The notes: generated by a model not told the origin, from the letters alone. Positions 34,673 through 45,749 are shown, counted from the first letter of the stretch. The stretch: 64,000 nt of DNA from Patescibacteria group bacterium UBA2772 (GCA_002352545.1 DEIO01000017.1:1-64000), one strand, 5' to 3'. Numbers and translations are program-made.

Positions 34673-36583
34673 ATGGCTTTAAAAGACCTTTCTAAAAAAT
34701 TATATAAAAAGAAGGATGAGCTTAAGGGCAGAAGACTAGACAAAGACGTTTATGATGCTCGTAAAATCGATCAAGAAAAAGATGGTTTTGAAAATGTTGA
34801 GGGTAGGATTATAAAAACCCAAGGTAGACGAGATTTTACTGAAGAACAAGAGAAAATTCAAAAGAATAAAATGGTTGTTTTTGGTGGTATTTTTATCATC
34901 ATTCTGTTGGCAATATTTTCAGTTGTTTTTCTTTATTTTAAGGTCATAGGAAATGCATTTTTAGAGGAAAAAGTTGAGATATCAATTGCTGGGCCTAGTG
35001 AGGTAAGAAGTGCAGAAGACGCTGTTTATACGATTAGAATAGAGAATTTTAATCGTGTTGCACTTCAAAATGTCAAGATAGATTTGAATTATTCGGAATC
35101 AATGGTTATTCAAGAGAGTACTTATATTCAACAAGAAGGTTTTAAGGCTTCTACAATTGTTATAGGAAATATCAAGGCTAAGGACAAAAAAGAATATGAA
35201 GTTATCTTTAAACCTTTTGGACCGAGGGATAGACAGGTATTTTTGAATGCAACTGTTGGATATCAACCTATTAATTTTAATAGTGAATTTGAGAAATTTA
35301 CACAAAAAAGTATCATAATTAAATCTTCACCTCTGTCGATTACTATTATTCCAGTCAAAAAGGCTGCTAGTGGAGAAAAAGTTCACTTAGACGTTATTGT
35401 GAAAAATAGTAGTCAGTTTGAGTTTGATGATTTGGAATTGAGAGTAGACTATCCATCGGGATTCTTTTTCGAAGAAAGCAGCACGAGTCCTTCAAGAGAC
35501 AAGAACATTTGGCAATTTGATAAGGTGGAAGCAAAAGAACAAATTAAAATAGGTATTAACGGAATAATGGAAGGAATTCCAGATTCATTGAAAAGTTTTA
35601 AAGCTGAAATTGGTCAAAAAAGAGGTGATAATAAAATGCTTGTTTTTACTGAGAATGAGGGTGTGATGAAGATGATTTCCAGTCGAATAAGTATAAAACA
35701 AGAAACAGTTAATGATAGTGTATACCTTGGTAATGTAATAAGCTTTCGTACAACCTTTAAAAATACCTCAGATGTTCCGTTAAGAGATTTGGTCTTGATT
35801 CAGTATATTGATTCTGAGGTTGTAAATGAGAGGAATGTTAGTGTGCAAAGAGGGTATTATGATAGTACAAATAACACTGTTTTATGGAAAGCGTCACAAG
35901 TTCCAGAATTGAAACTTTTAATGCCTGGTGAGGAAGGTGCTGTGATTACAGAACTCCCAGTAGTTGATCAGGTTCCTATGAATAATGAGGATGACAAGAA
36001 TTTTACAATAAGTTCTTATGTTGAAATTGAAAGTTTGGATATCGATTCTCCGTTATGGCAAAATAAGAGGATTCGATCAGCTCAGAAAACGATTCCAATT
36101 AATTCCAAGATGATTATTGATATTGAAGGTGCCTATAATAGTGAGGAACTACCGAATTCTGGACCTACGCCGATGGTTGTTGGAGATGAGACAACTTTTA
36201 CCATTTATTTGAGAGTGTTAAATACATCAAATGATCTTAAAAATGCTATTTTAACAGCCAAGTTTCCATCTGGAATCATCTGGAAAGATAATTTTAGACC
36301 TCATGATGCAGGAATAGAGTTCAATGAGAGAACGAATGAGTTGAAGCTTATAATAGGTTCTATCGAAGCTGGAACCGGTTTTATAACACCAACTAGAATG
36401 TATGCTTTTCAAATAGGTGTTATACCATCTAAGAATCAACTTGGTAGAAAAATAGTAATTTTGAATGATTTAAAAACGACAGCTATTGATACTTTTACTT
36501 CGAATGAGGTATCATATAAATTCAAAAAACTGAATGTTACAAGCATTAAAGATGTAGATACCTCGCTTATTGAAAGAGATTAA
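34673..36583 (+). CDS. Membrane-anchored protein with repeated beta-sandwich domains
   Basis: 636 aa. A charged cytoplasmic N-terminus of about 65 residues, one membrane helix (VFGGIFIIILLAIFSVVFLY, about 68-88), then about 550 extracellular residues in repeated CARDB/DUF11-like modules. Each has an 'A-E-D-A-V-Y-T-I-R-I-E-N'-type opening (IAGPSEVRSAEDAVYTIRIEN; GEKVHLDVIVKNSSQ; LGNVISFRTTFKNTSDVPLRDL; VGDETTFTIYLRVLNTSNDL) and a 'sigma-GSI' strand near the end. This layout fits a CPR surface or pilus-associated protein; no activity is suggested. Terminal residues carry no sorting signal. Confidence 0.75.
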   Translation: MALKDLSKKLYKKKDELKGRRLDKDVYDARKIDQEKDGFENVEGRIIKTQGRRDFTEEQEKIQKNKMVVFGGIFIIILLAIFSVVFLYFKVIGNAFLEEKVEISIAGPSEVRSAEDAVYTIRIENFNRVALQNVKIDLNYSESMVIQESTYIQQEGFKASTIVIGNIKAKDKKEYEVIFKPFGPRDRQVFLNATVGYQPINFNSEFEKFTQKSIIIKSSPLSITIIPVKKAASGEKVHLDVIVKNSSQFEFDDLELRVDYPSGFFFEESSTSPSRDKNIWQFDKVEAKEQIKIGINGIMEGIPDSLKSFKAEIGQKRGDNKMLVFTENEGVMKMISSRISIKQETVNDSVYLGNVISFRTTFKNTSDVPLRDLVLIQYIDSEVVNERNVSVQRGYYDSTNNTVLWKASQVPELKLLMPGEEGAVITELPVVDQVPMNNEDDKNFTISSYVEIESLDIDSPLWQNKRIRSAQKTIPINSKMIIDIEGAYNSEELPNSGPTPMVVGDETTFTIYLRVLNTSNDLKNAILTAKFPSGIIWKDNFRPHDAGIEFNERTNELKLIIGSIEAGTGFITPTRMYAFQIGVIPSKNQLGRKIVILNDLKTTAIDTFTSNEVSYKFKKLNVTSIKDVDTSLIERD

Positions 36584-36627
36584 TAATATTGCTTAGAATA
36601 AGAAACTAATAAAATAATGAAGTTTAG

Positions 36628-37839
<1,212 letters not shown>

Positions 37840-38021
37840 TTCTCAATTGAATTAACCGAGAAGTTTCCTTTTAAAGAAGGGGAAAGTTCATTTTGTCCAG
37901 TTTACAAAAAGCTATAAATAATATATTCTAAGAATAAGAAAATTTGTAAAAATTCTACTCTGTTGCTAGCAGATTTAATTTTTATTGGCCTTTTAAAATA
38001 CAGACAAGAAAAATAGAACTG

Positions 38022-39089
38022 ATGGTTGAATTTAAAAAGAAAAAGGTAAAATCACACACTCTGGGTGAAAAACTCAAACAAGTTAGGGAAAGGGCAAATG
38101 TTTCTCTGAGCGAGATAGCAAAGAATACAAAGATTCGAAAATTTTACTTAGAGATGTTAGAAGAGGGGTATTTTGATAGATTGCCGCCAGATGTTTATGT
38201 AAGAGGATTTCTTAATAGCTATGCTGAATATTTAGGAATAGAGCCTTTAGATGTAATGAAGTTATATGAGAAGGAAAGAGGAATTCAGAGAAGTATGAAA
38301 AAGACTCAAAATAAACAAACTGAAAATATTAAAAAAAGTTCCAAGTTAGAATTTCCAACAATTGTTTTTACGCCAAAAGTTTTTACAGGTATTTTGTTTG
38401 TGGTCTTGGTTTTGTTGGGAGGGGTTTATTTTTATAGGGAAGTTGGCGAGTTTTCTAAGGCACCGCGTTTAGTTGTTTTGCAACCAAGTGATGATCTTTC
38501 TATTGATGGAAGTTCTATTGAAGTTATCGGATTGACCGATAAAGAAGGGAAAATCAGGATTAATAGTCAACCTGTTTTTGTTAATGACAAGGGTGAGTTT
38601 AAAGAAGTTGTGAGTTTGCAAAATGGTGTAAACGAAATCGAAATCAAGGCGATTAATCGTTTTTCTAATGAAGAGGTAAAAAATGTTAATGTTTCAGCGA
38701 AATATGAAACAGATATTGGCAAGAAAAATGTAGTAGAGAAAATGATGGAAGCTCAAGACGAAATCAAGAATGAAACAGTTAAATTGGAATTAGAAGTAAA
38801 AGAGTTTCCAACGTGGGTATTGGTTGTGGTTGATGGGAAGAATATTCAAAAGGGCACAATGCTTCCAGGAGCAGTTCAAATTTTTGAAGGAAAAGAGAAT
38901 ATTTCTGTTACAGCTGGCAGGGCAAATCAAATTTTGATTAAATTAAATGATAAAGATATAGGGCTTCTAAGTGAAGATGCGGGCACGATAAGAGATGTAA
39001 TTTTTGATCTAGAGAGTGAAGAAATCCCGATTTACGAAGAACGAGAAGAGAAAGAAGAAATAGTAGAAGAAAAAGAAGAACAAGTCTGA
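38022..39089 (+). CDS. RodZ-like helix-turn-helix membrane protein
   Basis: 355 aa. N-terminal HTH_25 domain (TLGEKLKQVRERANVSLSEI ... FYLEMLEEGYFDRLPPDVYVRGFLNSYAEYLGI, abbreviated here as residues 13-75), a Lys-rich linker, one membrane helix (119-138, KVFTGILFVVLVLLGG), and a periplasmic DUF4115-like part with an additional beta domain; acidic tail of Glu repeats. RodZ anchors MreB to the membrane in rod-shaped cells; here the order tgt-rodZ-recA is common in CPR. The function as cell-shape factor is inferred. Confidence 0.8.
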   Translation: MVEFKKKKVKSHTLGEKLKQVRERANVSLSEIAKNTKIRKFYLEMLEEGYFDRLPPDVYVRGFLNSYAEYLGIEPLDVMKLYEKERGIQRSMKKTQNKQTENIKKSSKLEFPTIVFTPKVFTGILFVVLVLLGGVYFYREVGEFSKAPRLVVLQPSDDLSIDGSSIEVIGLTDKEGKIRINSQPVFVNDKGEFKEVVSLQNGVNEIEIKAINRFSNEEVKNVNVSAKYETDIGKKNVVEKMMEAQDEIKNETVKLELEVKEFPTWVLVVVDGKNIQKGTMLPGAVQIFEGKENISVTAGRANQILIKLNDKDIGLLSEDAGTIRDVIFDLESEEIPIYEEREEKEEIVEEKEEQV

Positions 39090-39132
39090 CTTTTTAGACA
39101 ATAGAGTTCAATAATCAAATAAAAAATCCAAA

Positions 39133-40143
39133 ATGGCGAAAGTAGTAAAAAGAAAAGAGGGACAAAAAGTTGTGGGGGAGGTTATGAATGAAATTAAGGA
39201 GAAATTTGGCGAAGGTTCAATAATGAGGCTTGGAGAAATCAAAAAGGTTGATATCGCAGCTATTTCCACGGGCTCACCTTCACTGGATATTGCACTTGGA
39301 ATTGGTGGAGTCCCAAGAGGTAGAGTTATTGAGGTGTATGGACCAGAGTCGTCTGGTAAAACAACCCTAAGTCTACATATTATTGCAAACGTCCAAAGAG
39401 ACGGAGGCGTTGCAGCTTTTGTAGATGCTGAACACGCACTTGATCCTAGCTATGCTAAGAAAATAGGAGTTAATGTTGATGAGTTGTTGATTTCGCAACC
39501 AGATGCAGGAGAACAAGCGCTTGAAATTGTTGAAACACTAGTTCGTTCTAATGCAGTTGACGTGATCGTTATTGATTCTGTTGCTGCTCTTGTTCCAAGG
39601 GCTGAAATTGAAGGAGAAATGGGTGATTCACATATGGGATTACAGGCAAGATTGATGTCACAAGCGCTTAGAAAATTGACAGGAGTTGTTGCTAAAACAA
39701 ATGTTTTAGTTATTTTCATCAATCAAATTAGAATGAAGATTGGTGTTGTTTTCGGAAATCCCGAAACAACGACTGGAGGAAATGCGCTTAAATTTTATTC
39801 ATCTGTAAGAATTGAAGTTAGAAGAGCTGCTCAAATCAAACAAGGAGATGTTATTATTGGTAATAGAGTAAAAGCTAAAATTGTTAAGAATAAAGTAGCG
39901 CCTCCTTTTCAAGTTGCTGAATTTGATATTATGTATAATGAAGGCATATCAAGGGAAGGTGACTTAGTTGATACTGGTGTGAAATATGGAGTTTTGAAAA
40001 AAGCTGGTTCATGGTATCAATTTGGAGAAGAAAAGATTGGACAAGGAAGGGAATCGGCTAAAAAATTCTTAAGAGAAAACAAGAAAGCTGCTAAAGAAGT
40101 CTATTCTCAAATTAAGAAAAAGATTAAAGAAGAAGAAAATTAA
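39133..40143 (+). CDS. recA: Recombinase RecA
   Basis: 336 aa. Walker A GPESSGKT (70-77), [19 protein letters not shown] (Walker B and the L1 loop context), [26 protein letters not shown] (L2 region). It forms the nucleoprotein filament for homologous recombination and SOS signalling. Eleven bases separate it from the prsW-like gene, suggesting read-through. Confidence 0.98.
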   Translation: MAKVVKRKEGQKVVGEVMNEIKEKFGEGSIMRLGEIKKVDIAAISTGSPSLDIALGIGGVPRGRVIEVYGPESSGKTTLSLHIIANVQRDGGVAAFVDAEHALDPSYAKKIGVNVDELLISQPDAGEQALEIVETLVRSNAVDVIVIDSVAALVPRAEIEGEMGDSHMGLQARLMSQALRKLTGVVAKTNVLVIFINQIRMKIGVVFGNPETTTGGNALKFYSSVRIEVRRAAQIKQGDVIIGNRVKAKIVKNKVAPPFQVAEFDIMYNEGISREGDLVDTGVKYGVLKKAGSWYQFGEEKIGQGRESAKKFLRENKKAAKEVYSQIKKKIKEEEN

Positions 40144-40153
40144 TTAGTGTGAT

Positions 40154-40933
40154 ATGGGTGTATCGTATCAGATAGTTCTCTTTGCTGTCATAATAGGTAT
40201 TTTGCCTATAACTTGGTGGCTTTGGGTTATTATAAAAGAAAATCATATAGGAAAAGGAAGTATGAATCTTTTAGTAGAGATCTTTTTTTTTGGGGTTTTG
40301 ACAGCTGTTCCAGCTAGTATAATTGAAATGATTATCACTGAAACTGGTGGCGGAAATCAAATTATTGTTAGGATACAAAATCTCTGGCTTTTTGGTGAAG
40401 TACCCTTTCAGTTTATTGGTTTTTTATCAGCATTTTTAATAGCAACAATTGAAGAATTGTCTAAATTAATTGGTGTTTTAATTGCGTTGAGAAAGAGAAA
40501 GATTAAAAACCCAAACGATGGTTTGATTTTTGGCATTATCGTAGGATTAGCATTTGCTGTGACTGAAAACGGTGTTTATTTTACTTCAGCTGTTCAGTTA
40601 AATAAAATAGCAGAATTTAGTAGTGTGGTAGCTTTTAGATTTATTCTCTCAACATCAGCTCATATAATTTATTCAGGTTTGGCAGGTCTTTTCTTGGTAA
40701 AGGCAAAATTTGCTAATGGTTTTCAAAAAATTAAATTTGTTGGTTTGGCTATTTTATTTCCAATTTTGATTCATGCAACATTTAACTTTCTTATTGGTAG
40801 CCTAAGAAGCATAAACGAGGCGATAATGGCGATTATAATGGCTGTGGGGCTTGTTTATGTTATGGAGCAAATATCAAGAGAACAGAGGGATAAAAATAGA
40901 TTACATTGTAAAGAAAAAAATGCAAAAAGTTAA
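40154..40933 (+). CDS. PrsW-family intramembrane metalloprotease-like protein
   Basis: 259 aa with about eight hydrophobic segments. The two family motifs are present: ATIEELSKLIG (EExxK type) and a His-containing HATFNF near the C-terminus, with a middle FAVTENGVYF (the E-N-x-x-Y motif). PrsW cleaves an anti-sigma factor in Bacillus; no sigma/anti-sigma pair is seen here. Cell membrane. The next gene overlaps its end by 14 bases, so they are translated together. Confidence 0.83.
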   Translation: MGVSYQIVLFAVIIGILPITWWLWVIIKENHIGKGSMNLLVEIFFFGVLTAVPASIIEMIITETGGGNQIIVRIQNLWLFGEVPFQFIGFLSAFLIATIEELSKLIGVLIALRKRKIKNPNDGLIFGIIVGLAFAVTENGVYFTSAVQLNKIAEFSSVVAFRFILSTSAHIIYSGLAGLFLVKAKFANGFQKIKFVGLAILFPILIHATFNFLIGSLRSINEAIMAIIMAVGLVYVMEQISREQRDKNRLHCKEKNAKS

Positions 40934-41849
40934 TTTTAGAAAAATAAACACAATAATAGTCCTTTTTATTGGAGTCATTTTGAGTGTATGTATTTGTTTG
41001 AGAATTTTATATCCTCAAAGTTTTTTTGATATGCAAAAAAACAACAAAACAGTTGTGGAAAATAGTTTTTCAAAAAATAAAAGATATCTATCTGTTGCGC
41101 CTCAGATAAAACGTAATATCTATTCGGCAGAAATTGAGATTCAAAGCAGTAACTTTTCGGGTGATATAGTTGTGTCGAAGGGTTTCTTAGTACAACTTTA
41201 TTCATTGGGTGCTGAGATCGAAACACCGGAGGAGCTGAAAAAATTTATTTTTTCTCACAACGCAAATATTCCAAATGGAAAGCTTGTTTCTAATAAAGGT
41301 GCTGTTTATATTTATTCGAAAGGGAAATGGAGACCTTTTTTAGGAGCTCAAATTTTTGAAAATCTAAAGTTTGATTGGAATCGTGTTTCTAACTTGGCTG
41401 ATAATGCAAAAGGTTCGTTTGAAGAAGGTGAAAAAATTATTTTTCGTTCACCACATCCAGACGGAACAATAATGGAAACAAAAAATGGTGAATTATTCTT
41501 GGTTTGGGAAAAAAAGTTAATGCGTATTAAAAATAAAGAAATCATCAGTAGTGTTTGGAAAAATTATTTTACTGTAAAAATAGATAAAATTACTCCTCAG
41601 GAAATTGGAAGTTGTCAAAAAAAGATAATCGGTCCTAAGTTTAAATGTGATTTTTCAAAAAATACTAGAACCATGGATTTGTCTGGGAATATTTTTATAT
41701 TTTCTTTTGATAAAATGAGCGATGTTATAGGTAATTCAAAAATAGTTCTAAATTCTTTGAACGTTCTCGATTTACAAAATCCAAAGATTACCATCAGTGT
41801 TAATAAACAAAGGGTTTTAGAGAAGTACCAACAAGAAATTTTAAAATAA
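40920..41849 (+). CDS. Membrane-anchored protein of unknown function
   Basis: 309 aa from ATG 40920 (an in-frame start at 40851 lies inside the preceding gene and is less likely). One N-terminal anchor (INTIIVLFIGVILSVCICLR, about 9-28), then a soluble extracytoplasmic domain of about 270 residues, predominantly beta (GDIVVSKGFLVQLYSLGAEI, KGAVYIYSKGKWRPFLGAQI, DGTIMETKNGELFLVW, IGPKFKCDFSKNTRTMDLSG). No active-site motif. Translationally coupled to the prsW-like gene. Confidence 0.7.
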   Translation: MQKVNFRKINTIIVLFIGVILSVCICLRILYPQSFFDMQKNNKTVVENSFSKNKRYLSVAPQIKRNIYSAEIEIQSSNFSGDIVVSKGFLVQLYSLGAEIETPEELKKFIFSHNANIPNGKLVSNKGAVYIYSKGKWRPFLGAQIFENLKFDWNRVSNLADNAKGSFEEGEKIIFRSPHPDGTIMETKNGELFLVWEKKLMRIKNKEIISSVWKNYFTVKIDKITPQEIGSCQKKIIGPKFKCDFSKNTRTMDLSGNIFIFSFDKMSDVIGNSKIVLNSLNVLDLQNPKITISVNKQRVLEKYQQEILK

Positions 41850-41853
41850 AAAA

Positions 41854-42264
41854 ATGATTACTTTTGGAAAAAATATCTTAAAAAATAATGTAGTGATAGA
41901 TTTTATTAAAAAGTTTGTTTTTCTTTCGTCTCTTGTTTACCTCCTTTGTTTCGCGGGAGAATCGATTTTGCCAGGGATTGTAATTGAGATTTTTAATTTT
42001 AATCTATTACTTTTTATCATTGTCGGAATGATGACATTTTTAATCTTTTCCAAAGATAAGAGCGCTAATATTAAAGTTAATTTGAAAAATCAAAAGAAGA
42101 TTTTAATAGCATTAATTTTGATATTTATTTTTACACTTTTTATAGTTTTGTATAAAGTTTCTCTATTTGAAACTTTTATATATACAGTTTTGTTATTGAT
42201 TTTAATGGTTCAATTTAGGGATATATTCACAGGTAGCAAGAAGAAAAACCCTAATAGCCAGTAA
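41854..42264 (+). CDS. Small polytopic membrane protein
   Basis: 136 aa, about four hydrophobic segments (FVFLSSLVYLLCFAGESIL, NLLLFIIVGMMTFLIF, ILIALILIFIFTLFIVLYK, FIYTVLLLILMV). It starts four bases after the previous stop and ends the recA-prsW run. No recognisable family. Confidence 0.65.
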   Translation: MITFGKNILKNNVVIDFIKKFVFLSSLVYLLCFAGESILPGIVIEIFNFNLLLFIIVGMMTFLIFSKDKSANIKVNLKNQKKILIALILIFIFTLFIVLYKVSLFETFIYTVLLLILMVQFRDIFTGSKKKNPNSQ

Positions 42265-42270
42265 AAATGC

Positions 42271-42298
42271 TTGACAAAAAAATGTCATGGTATAAAAT
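42271..42298 (+). promoter_or_regulatory. Promoter of candidate small RNA
   Basis: Perfect -35 TTGACA (42271-42276), 16-base spacer, -10 TAAAAT (42293-42298); start expected near 42305. Confidence 0.65.
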
Positions 42299-42304
42299 AT
42301 CATA

Positions 42305-42406
42305 ACATTTAAAGTCGAATGTTGGTACTACACCGCTTATGATTTTGGTAAGGTAACTCCCTCCTATCCCTTTCCATTTCTCATTAGCGGTGTAGTGTCT
42401 TTTTGT
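42305..42406 (+). ncRNA. Candidate small RNA with C-rich loop
   Basis: About 100 bases after a good promoter, between two convergent genes, so it is not a leader. Arms ACTACACCGCTTATGA (42327-42342) and TCATTAGCGGTGTAGT (42381-42396) pair at 15 of 16 positions and run into GTCTTTTTGTTTTT, a terminator-like 3' end. The 38-base loop contains CTCCCTCCTATCCCTTTCC, which includes the anti-SD core CCTCC and could pair with GGAGG-type ribosome-binding sites. SRP RNA was considered and rejected. Confidence 0.6.
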
Positions 42407-42408
42407 TT

Positions 42409-42990
42409 TTAGTTAAACTCATTCATTGTTTTTTCCATTCCATGTTCTATAAAACACTTGATACACTCACAACAAGAAGAGATAATTTTTTTTAGTTCTT
42501 GTTGTTCTTCTTTCGAAAAATTTGAAAGTACAAATTTTTCAGTAGGTATGTTTTGCCTAGAAAGCCCAGTTGAAATCCCGATTCTTAAGCGAGAAAAATC
42601 CTTAGAATGAAGATGTTCAATTATTGATTTTACTCCGTTATGTCCACCTGCTCCTGAGTTTTTGGATATCTTTATTTGTCCAAAAGGTAGGTCGAGATCA
42701 TCATGGACAATTAGAATATTGGAAAGATCAATATCAAAATATTTTTTTGTAGCTAAAGTTGGAATGCCTGATAGATTCATAAATGACAATGGTTTGATAA
42801 GATAGATGTTACCACTATCTTTTATTTTTGATAATTCTACATTAAGTTTTTTATTAAAACTGAAATTTTTAATGGATATTAAATTGAGATTTTTTAAGAG
42901 TTCTTCCAAAACCATAAATCCGATATTGTGCCTACTTTCTTTGTAATTATTTCCTGGATTTCCGAGCCCTACAATTAAAAAATTTTCCAT
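42409..42990 (-). CDS. pth: Peptidyl-tRNA hydrolase
   Basis: 193 aa. N-terminus LIVGLGNPGNNYKESRHNIGF carries the catalytic His21 and Asn11; IVHDDLDLPFGQIKI contains the Asp of the catalytic network; GAGGHNGVKSII is the substrate loop. It frees peptides from prematurely released peptidyl-tRNA. Fourteen bases after the stop of the upstream LCP gene. Confidence 0.95.
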   Translation of the reverse strand: MENFLIVGLGNPGNNYKESRHNIGFMVLEELLKNLNLISIKNFSFNKKLNVELSKIKDSGNIYLIKPLSFMNLSGIPTLATKKYFDIDLSNILIVHDDLDLPFGQIKISKNSGAGGHNGVKSIIEHLHSKDFSRLRIGISTGLSRQNIPTEKFVLSNFSKEEQQELKKIISSCCECIKCFIEHGMEKTMNEFN

Positions 42991-43003
42991 TTTTGAAGTT
43001 TAT

Positions 43004-44527
43004 TTATTCTTTTTTAAATAAAACATTTCCCTCTTTATCAATAATACTTTGATCCTGAACCTTGCTAGAAGTATCTTCTTTTTTTTCATTTTGACTTTCA
43101 AAATAATCCAACGTTTCATGTGATAGACAGGCTATGATATCAAAAGATTCGTTTGTTTTTTTCATCGTTTCCAATGTTTCTTCTGTAGCTTCTTTTGAGT
43201 ATTTTACTTGAGCGTTTAGTTTAGAAGCTAGATCATCAAGTGTAAAAATTTTAGGATCTTCAGAGACGCTAATTAAAGTATTTTCCGATGGACAAGTAGG
43301 GAGATTTTTTATGTTAGGATTAAAAATTGGACGATACCCTAAGTTATTGATGGATAGTTTAATTTTATGATAATCTTTTTTTCTTTCTAGTACAACAATA
43401 ATTTTTGCATTTTCTTTTTTTATCTCCTCTTCTTTTCTTTTTATTTTTTCAAGATCAAATATATTCTCGGATAATTCGTGAATTTGTTTGAAATTTTTTG
43501 TTTTAGGGACGAGAACATATGCCATAACACCTCCCATTTTTACATGAGTTGACCCTAGGAGTGAGTCATGACTCCATGCATCTAGAACTTTCGATGTAGT
43601 TTGGTAGATATTAATTTTATTAGCAAGTTCTATGAAGGCAGGAAGTTCAGTTAATTGGATGTCGGTTCTTAGATGTTCTCCAAGTGTGTCAATAATACTT
43701 CCTATTTTTGCTGGATGTGCAATTGTTTCTAGTGAAAAAGTTTTCTTTTTAGCAGCAGCGATTACTTGTTGTTGTCTTGCAGCTCTTCCAAAATCACCAC
43801 CTTTGATATGTCTAACCCTTGCATATTTAAGTGCATTTTCAGCGTCTAAATGCTGAAATCCTTTTTCTATTTCAAATGTTTCATACGAATAATTTGGACC
43901 AGGATATTTACTGTCGTAAATATCATCTTTTACTTCTACATCGATGCCATCAAGTTCTTCTATTACACTCTTGAAGCCTGCAAAATCTAAAGTTAAGTAG
44001 TAGTGTACTTTTTGGCCAGTAATGTTTTGAACAACGCTCTTTATATTGCTCATTGACTCACTACTAGAGAGGGATTTATTTTTTTTAGAAAAAGTGTAAA
44101 TTGCGTTTATCTTGGTATGATAGTTGTTTGTTTTTGGAATTTTTACATAAAAATCTCTTGGAATCGATAACATTGCTGATTTGTACGTTTTGTTGTTTAT
44201 AGAGACCAATATAATAGTATCAGTTAGATACTGAGACTTGTACCCTTCGCCACTCATACCTAAAAGTAATATGTTTGTTCTGTCGTTTCCATCATCTCTT
44301 AGTGGAATCTTATCATTTATTATAAGTGTTTTCGCTGTCTGAATAAAGCCCTTGGTTTCTATATTTTCCTCATTCTCTGTTTGAGCTATCTCTACCATGT
44401 TTTTTTCCATTTTGTATAGTTTGCATCCAATGTACCCAGCATACAAAATAAATGGAAAAACCATTAAACAAAAGAGTCTAATAAGAAAACTTTTCCAAAC
44501 AATTTTTATTTTAGTTTTTTTTGACAT
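43004..44527 (-). CDS. LytR-CpsA-Psr (LCP) family protein with LytR_C domain
   Basis: 507 aa from the ATG at 44527. One N-terminal membrane helix (IRLFCLMVFPFILYAGYIGC). LCP core from about 80: NILLLGMSGEGYK, SDTIILVS-type strand, LSIPRDFYVKIP, HTKINAIYTF, and LKYARVRHIKGGDFGRAARQQQVI, with the arginines and aspartates that bind polyprenyl pyrophosphate. A C-terminal LytR_C domain follows (KIKLSINNLGYRPIFNPNI). LCP enzymes attach wall polymers to peptidoglycan; the wall substrate here is unknown. Central gene of the leftward MFS-LCP-pth unit. Confidence 0.88.
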   Translation of the reverse strand: MSKKTKIKIVWKSFLIRLFCLMVFPFILYAGYIGCKLYKMEKNMVEIAQTENEENIETKGFIQTAKTLIINDKIPLRDDGNDRTNILLLGMSGEGYKSQYLTDTIILVSINNKTYKSAMLSIPRDFYVKIPKTNNYHTKINAIYTFSKKNKSLSSSESMSNIKSVVQNITGQKVHYYLTLDFAGFKSVIEELDGIDVEVKDDIYDSKYPGPNYSYETFEIEKGFQHLDAENALKYARVRHIKGGDFGRAARQQQVIAAAKKKTFSLETIAHPAKIGSIIDTLGEHLRTDIQLTELPAFIELANKINIYQTTSKVLDAWSHDSLLGSTHVKMGGVMAYVLVPKTKNFKQIHELSENIFDLEKIKRKEEEIKKENAKIIVVLERKKDYHKIKLSINNLGYRPIFNPNIKNLPTCPSENTLISVSEDPKIFTLDDLASKLNAQVKYSKEATEETLETMKKTNESFDIIACLSHETLDYFESQNEKKEDTSSKVQDQSIIDKEGNVLFKKE

Positions 44528-44552
44528 CAATTGTTTTAGTAAGATAAATAAC

Positions 44553-45713
44553 TCAAATAAAAAAGACTAATAAAAAATTTATTCCTGTAATAATAAAAGC
44601 TAAATTTATTTTTGATAAGAAGAGCATAGAGATTAGTAGAAGGGAGATTTTTCCAATTGTGATTGGAATTTCACGAAAAATAATAAATTCATCTAAATAC
44701 TTTTCTTTTCTAGCAAGTCTATATGTTTCTGCAGTATGCGGAACAGAAAACATGATAACAAAAAAACCAGAAAATACCGATAAAATATAAATCATCACAG
44801 AATTTTCTGCAAAGAATTTTGTAATCCAAATAATAGATAACATTAAAGCTGCTATTTTTATAAAATTCTTTCTGTTTTTCCGATCAGCTTTGTGTCCCAT
44901 GAAAAGAGAAAAAATAACAGTACCAACACCAAGTAATGTTCCAATTACTCCAACAGAGAATTGATTTTTTAATACAAGAAAAACAAATAAAGGCCAAATG
45001 ACAGATTCAGTTGTTCCTCCAATAATTTCTGAGCAAGTTAAGTAATAGTGTTTTTTGTATTTTTTAATAAGTTTGAGGCCTCTTTTGAAATTGAAATTAA
45101 TATGAGGTTTTATTTCAGGAGTATATAACAGCAATCCAATTGGAATTAATAATAGGAATATTCCAACCACAAATAAGACTTCAAAATTAAATACAAGTGT
45201 AATTGTTCCACCGATAAGTGGTGCTAACATTCCTGCGATGTGTTGGAATGAGATAAGCTTTCCTACCTGAGAGTTCCTACTGCCTTTTTTTGTGGAGCGT
45301 GCGAAAAGTGAATGCATTGGCACCCAATAAAGAGCTGCTTGTGCTCCACTTAAAATAGCAAGACCAAAGAAGAAAAACATATTAGGAAAGGAATTCAGTA
45401 CTGGCAAGAGCAATAGATAAATCAAAGAAAGAGGTAGACTTATGAGCATGGTGTGTTTTAGCCCAAGTTTGTTTGCGATCGAACCTACAAAAAAGTTTGT
45501 TAATAAAATTGCAACTTGCCTAGCTATGAAATAAAGAAAGACAAATGGTATTGAAAAATCTATAGTTAAGAGATATATGGGAATAAAAATTTCAAATAAA
45601 GAAAAAACAAATCCTCTTATAGAATGAATTAAATAAATTCCATTTATATCTTTTTTTAACCCTTCCATGCAATGAGGGACATGAGTGTGTATGTGATGAT
45701 GAAATGCGTGCAT
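44553..45713 (-). CDS. MFS transporter with His-rich N-terminus
   Basis: 386 aa, about eleven or twelve hydrophobic segments in two halves. Between helices 2 and 3 is the MFS loop motif form VGSIANKLGLKHTM, repeated as MGHKADRKNRKNFI in the second half. The first 15 residues (HAFHHHIHTHVPHC) hold seven His and a Cys, suggestive of metal binding. Substrate unknown. First gene of the unit that ends with pth; the last hydrophobic stretch ends at the stop without a tail. Confidence 0.8.
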   Translation of the reverse strand: MHAFHHHIHTHVPHCMEGLKKDINGIYLIHSIRGFVFSLFEIFIPIYLLTIDFSIPFVFLYFIARQVAILLTNFFVGSIANKLGLKHTMLISLPLSLIYLLLLPVLNSFPNMFFFFGLAILSGAQAALYWVPMHSLFARSTKKGSRNSQVGKLISFQHIAGMLAPLIGGTITLVFNFEVLFVVGIFLLLIPIGLLLYTPEIKPHINFNFKRGLKLIKKYKKHYYLTCSEIIGGTTESVIWPLFVFLVLKNQFSVGVIGTLLGVGTVIFSLFMGHKADRKNRKNFIKIAALMLSIIWITKFFAENSVMIYILSVFSGFFVIMFSVPHTAETYRLARKEKYLDEFIIFREIPITIGKISLLLISMLFLSKINLAFIITGINFLLVFFI

Positions 45714-45749
45714 TAAAACAAGAAACTAAATTATTTATTAGACAATGAT

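Noticed and set aside
42305..42406. 4.5S SRP RNA
   Set aside because: The apical region lacks the GGAAGCAGCC-type sequence and symmetric loops of SRP RNA.
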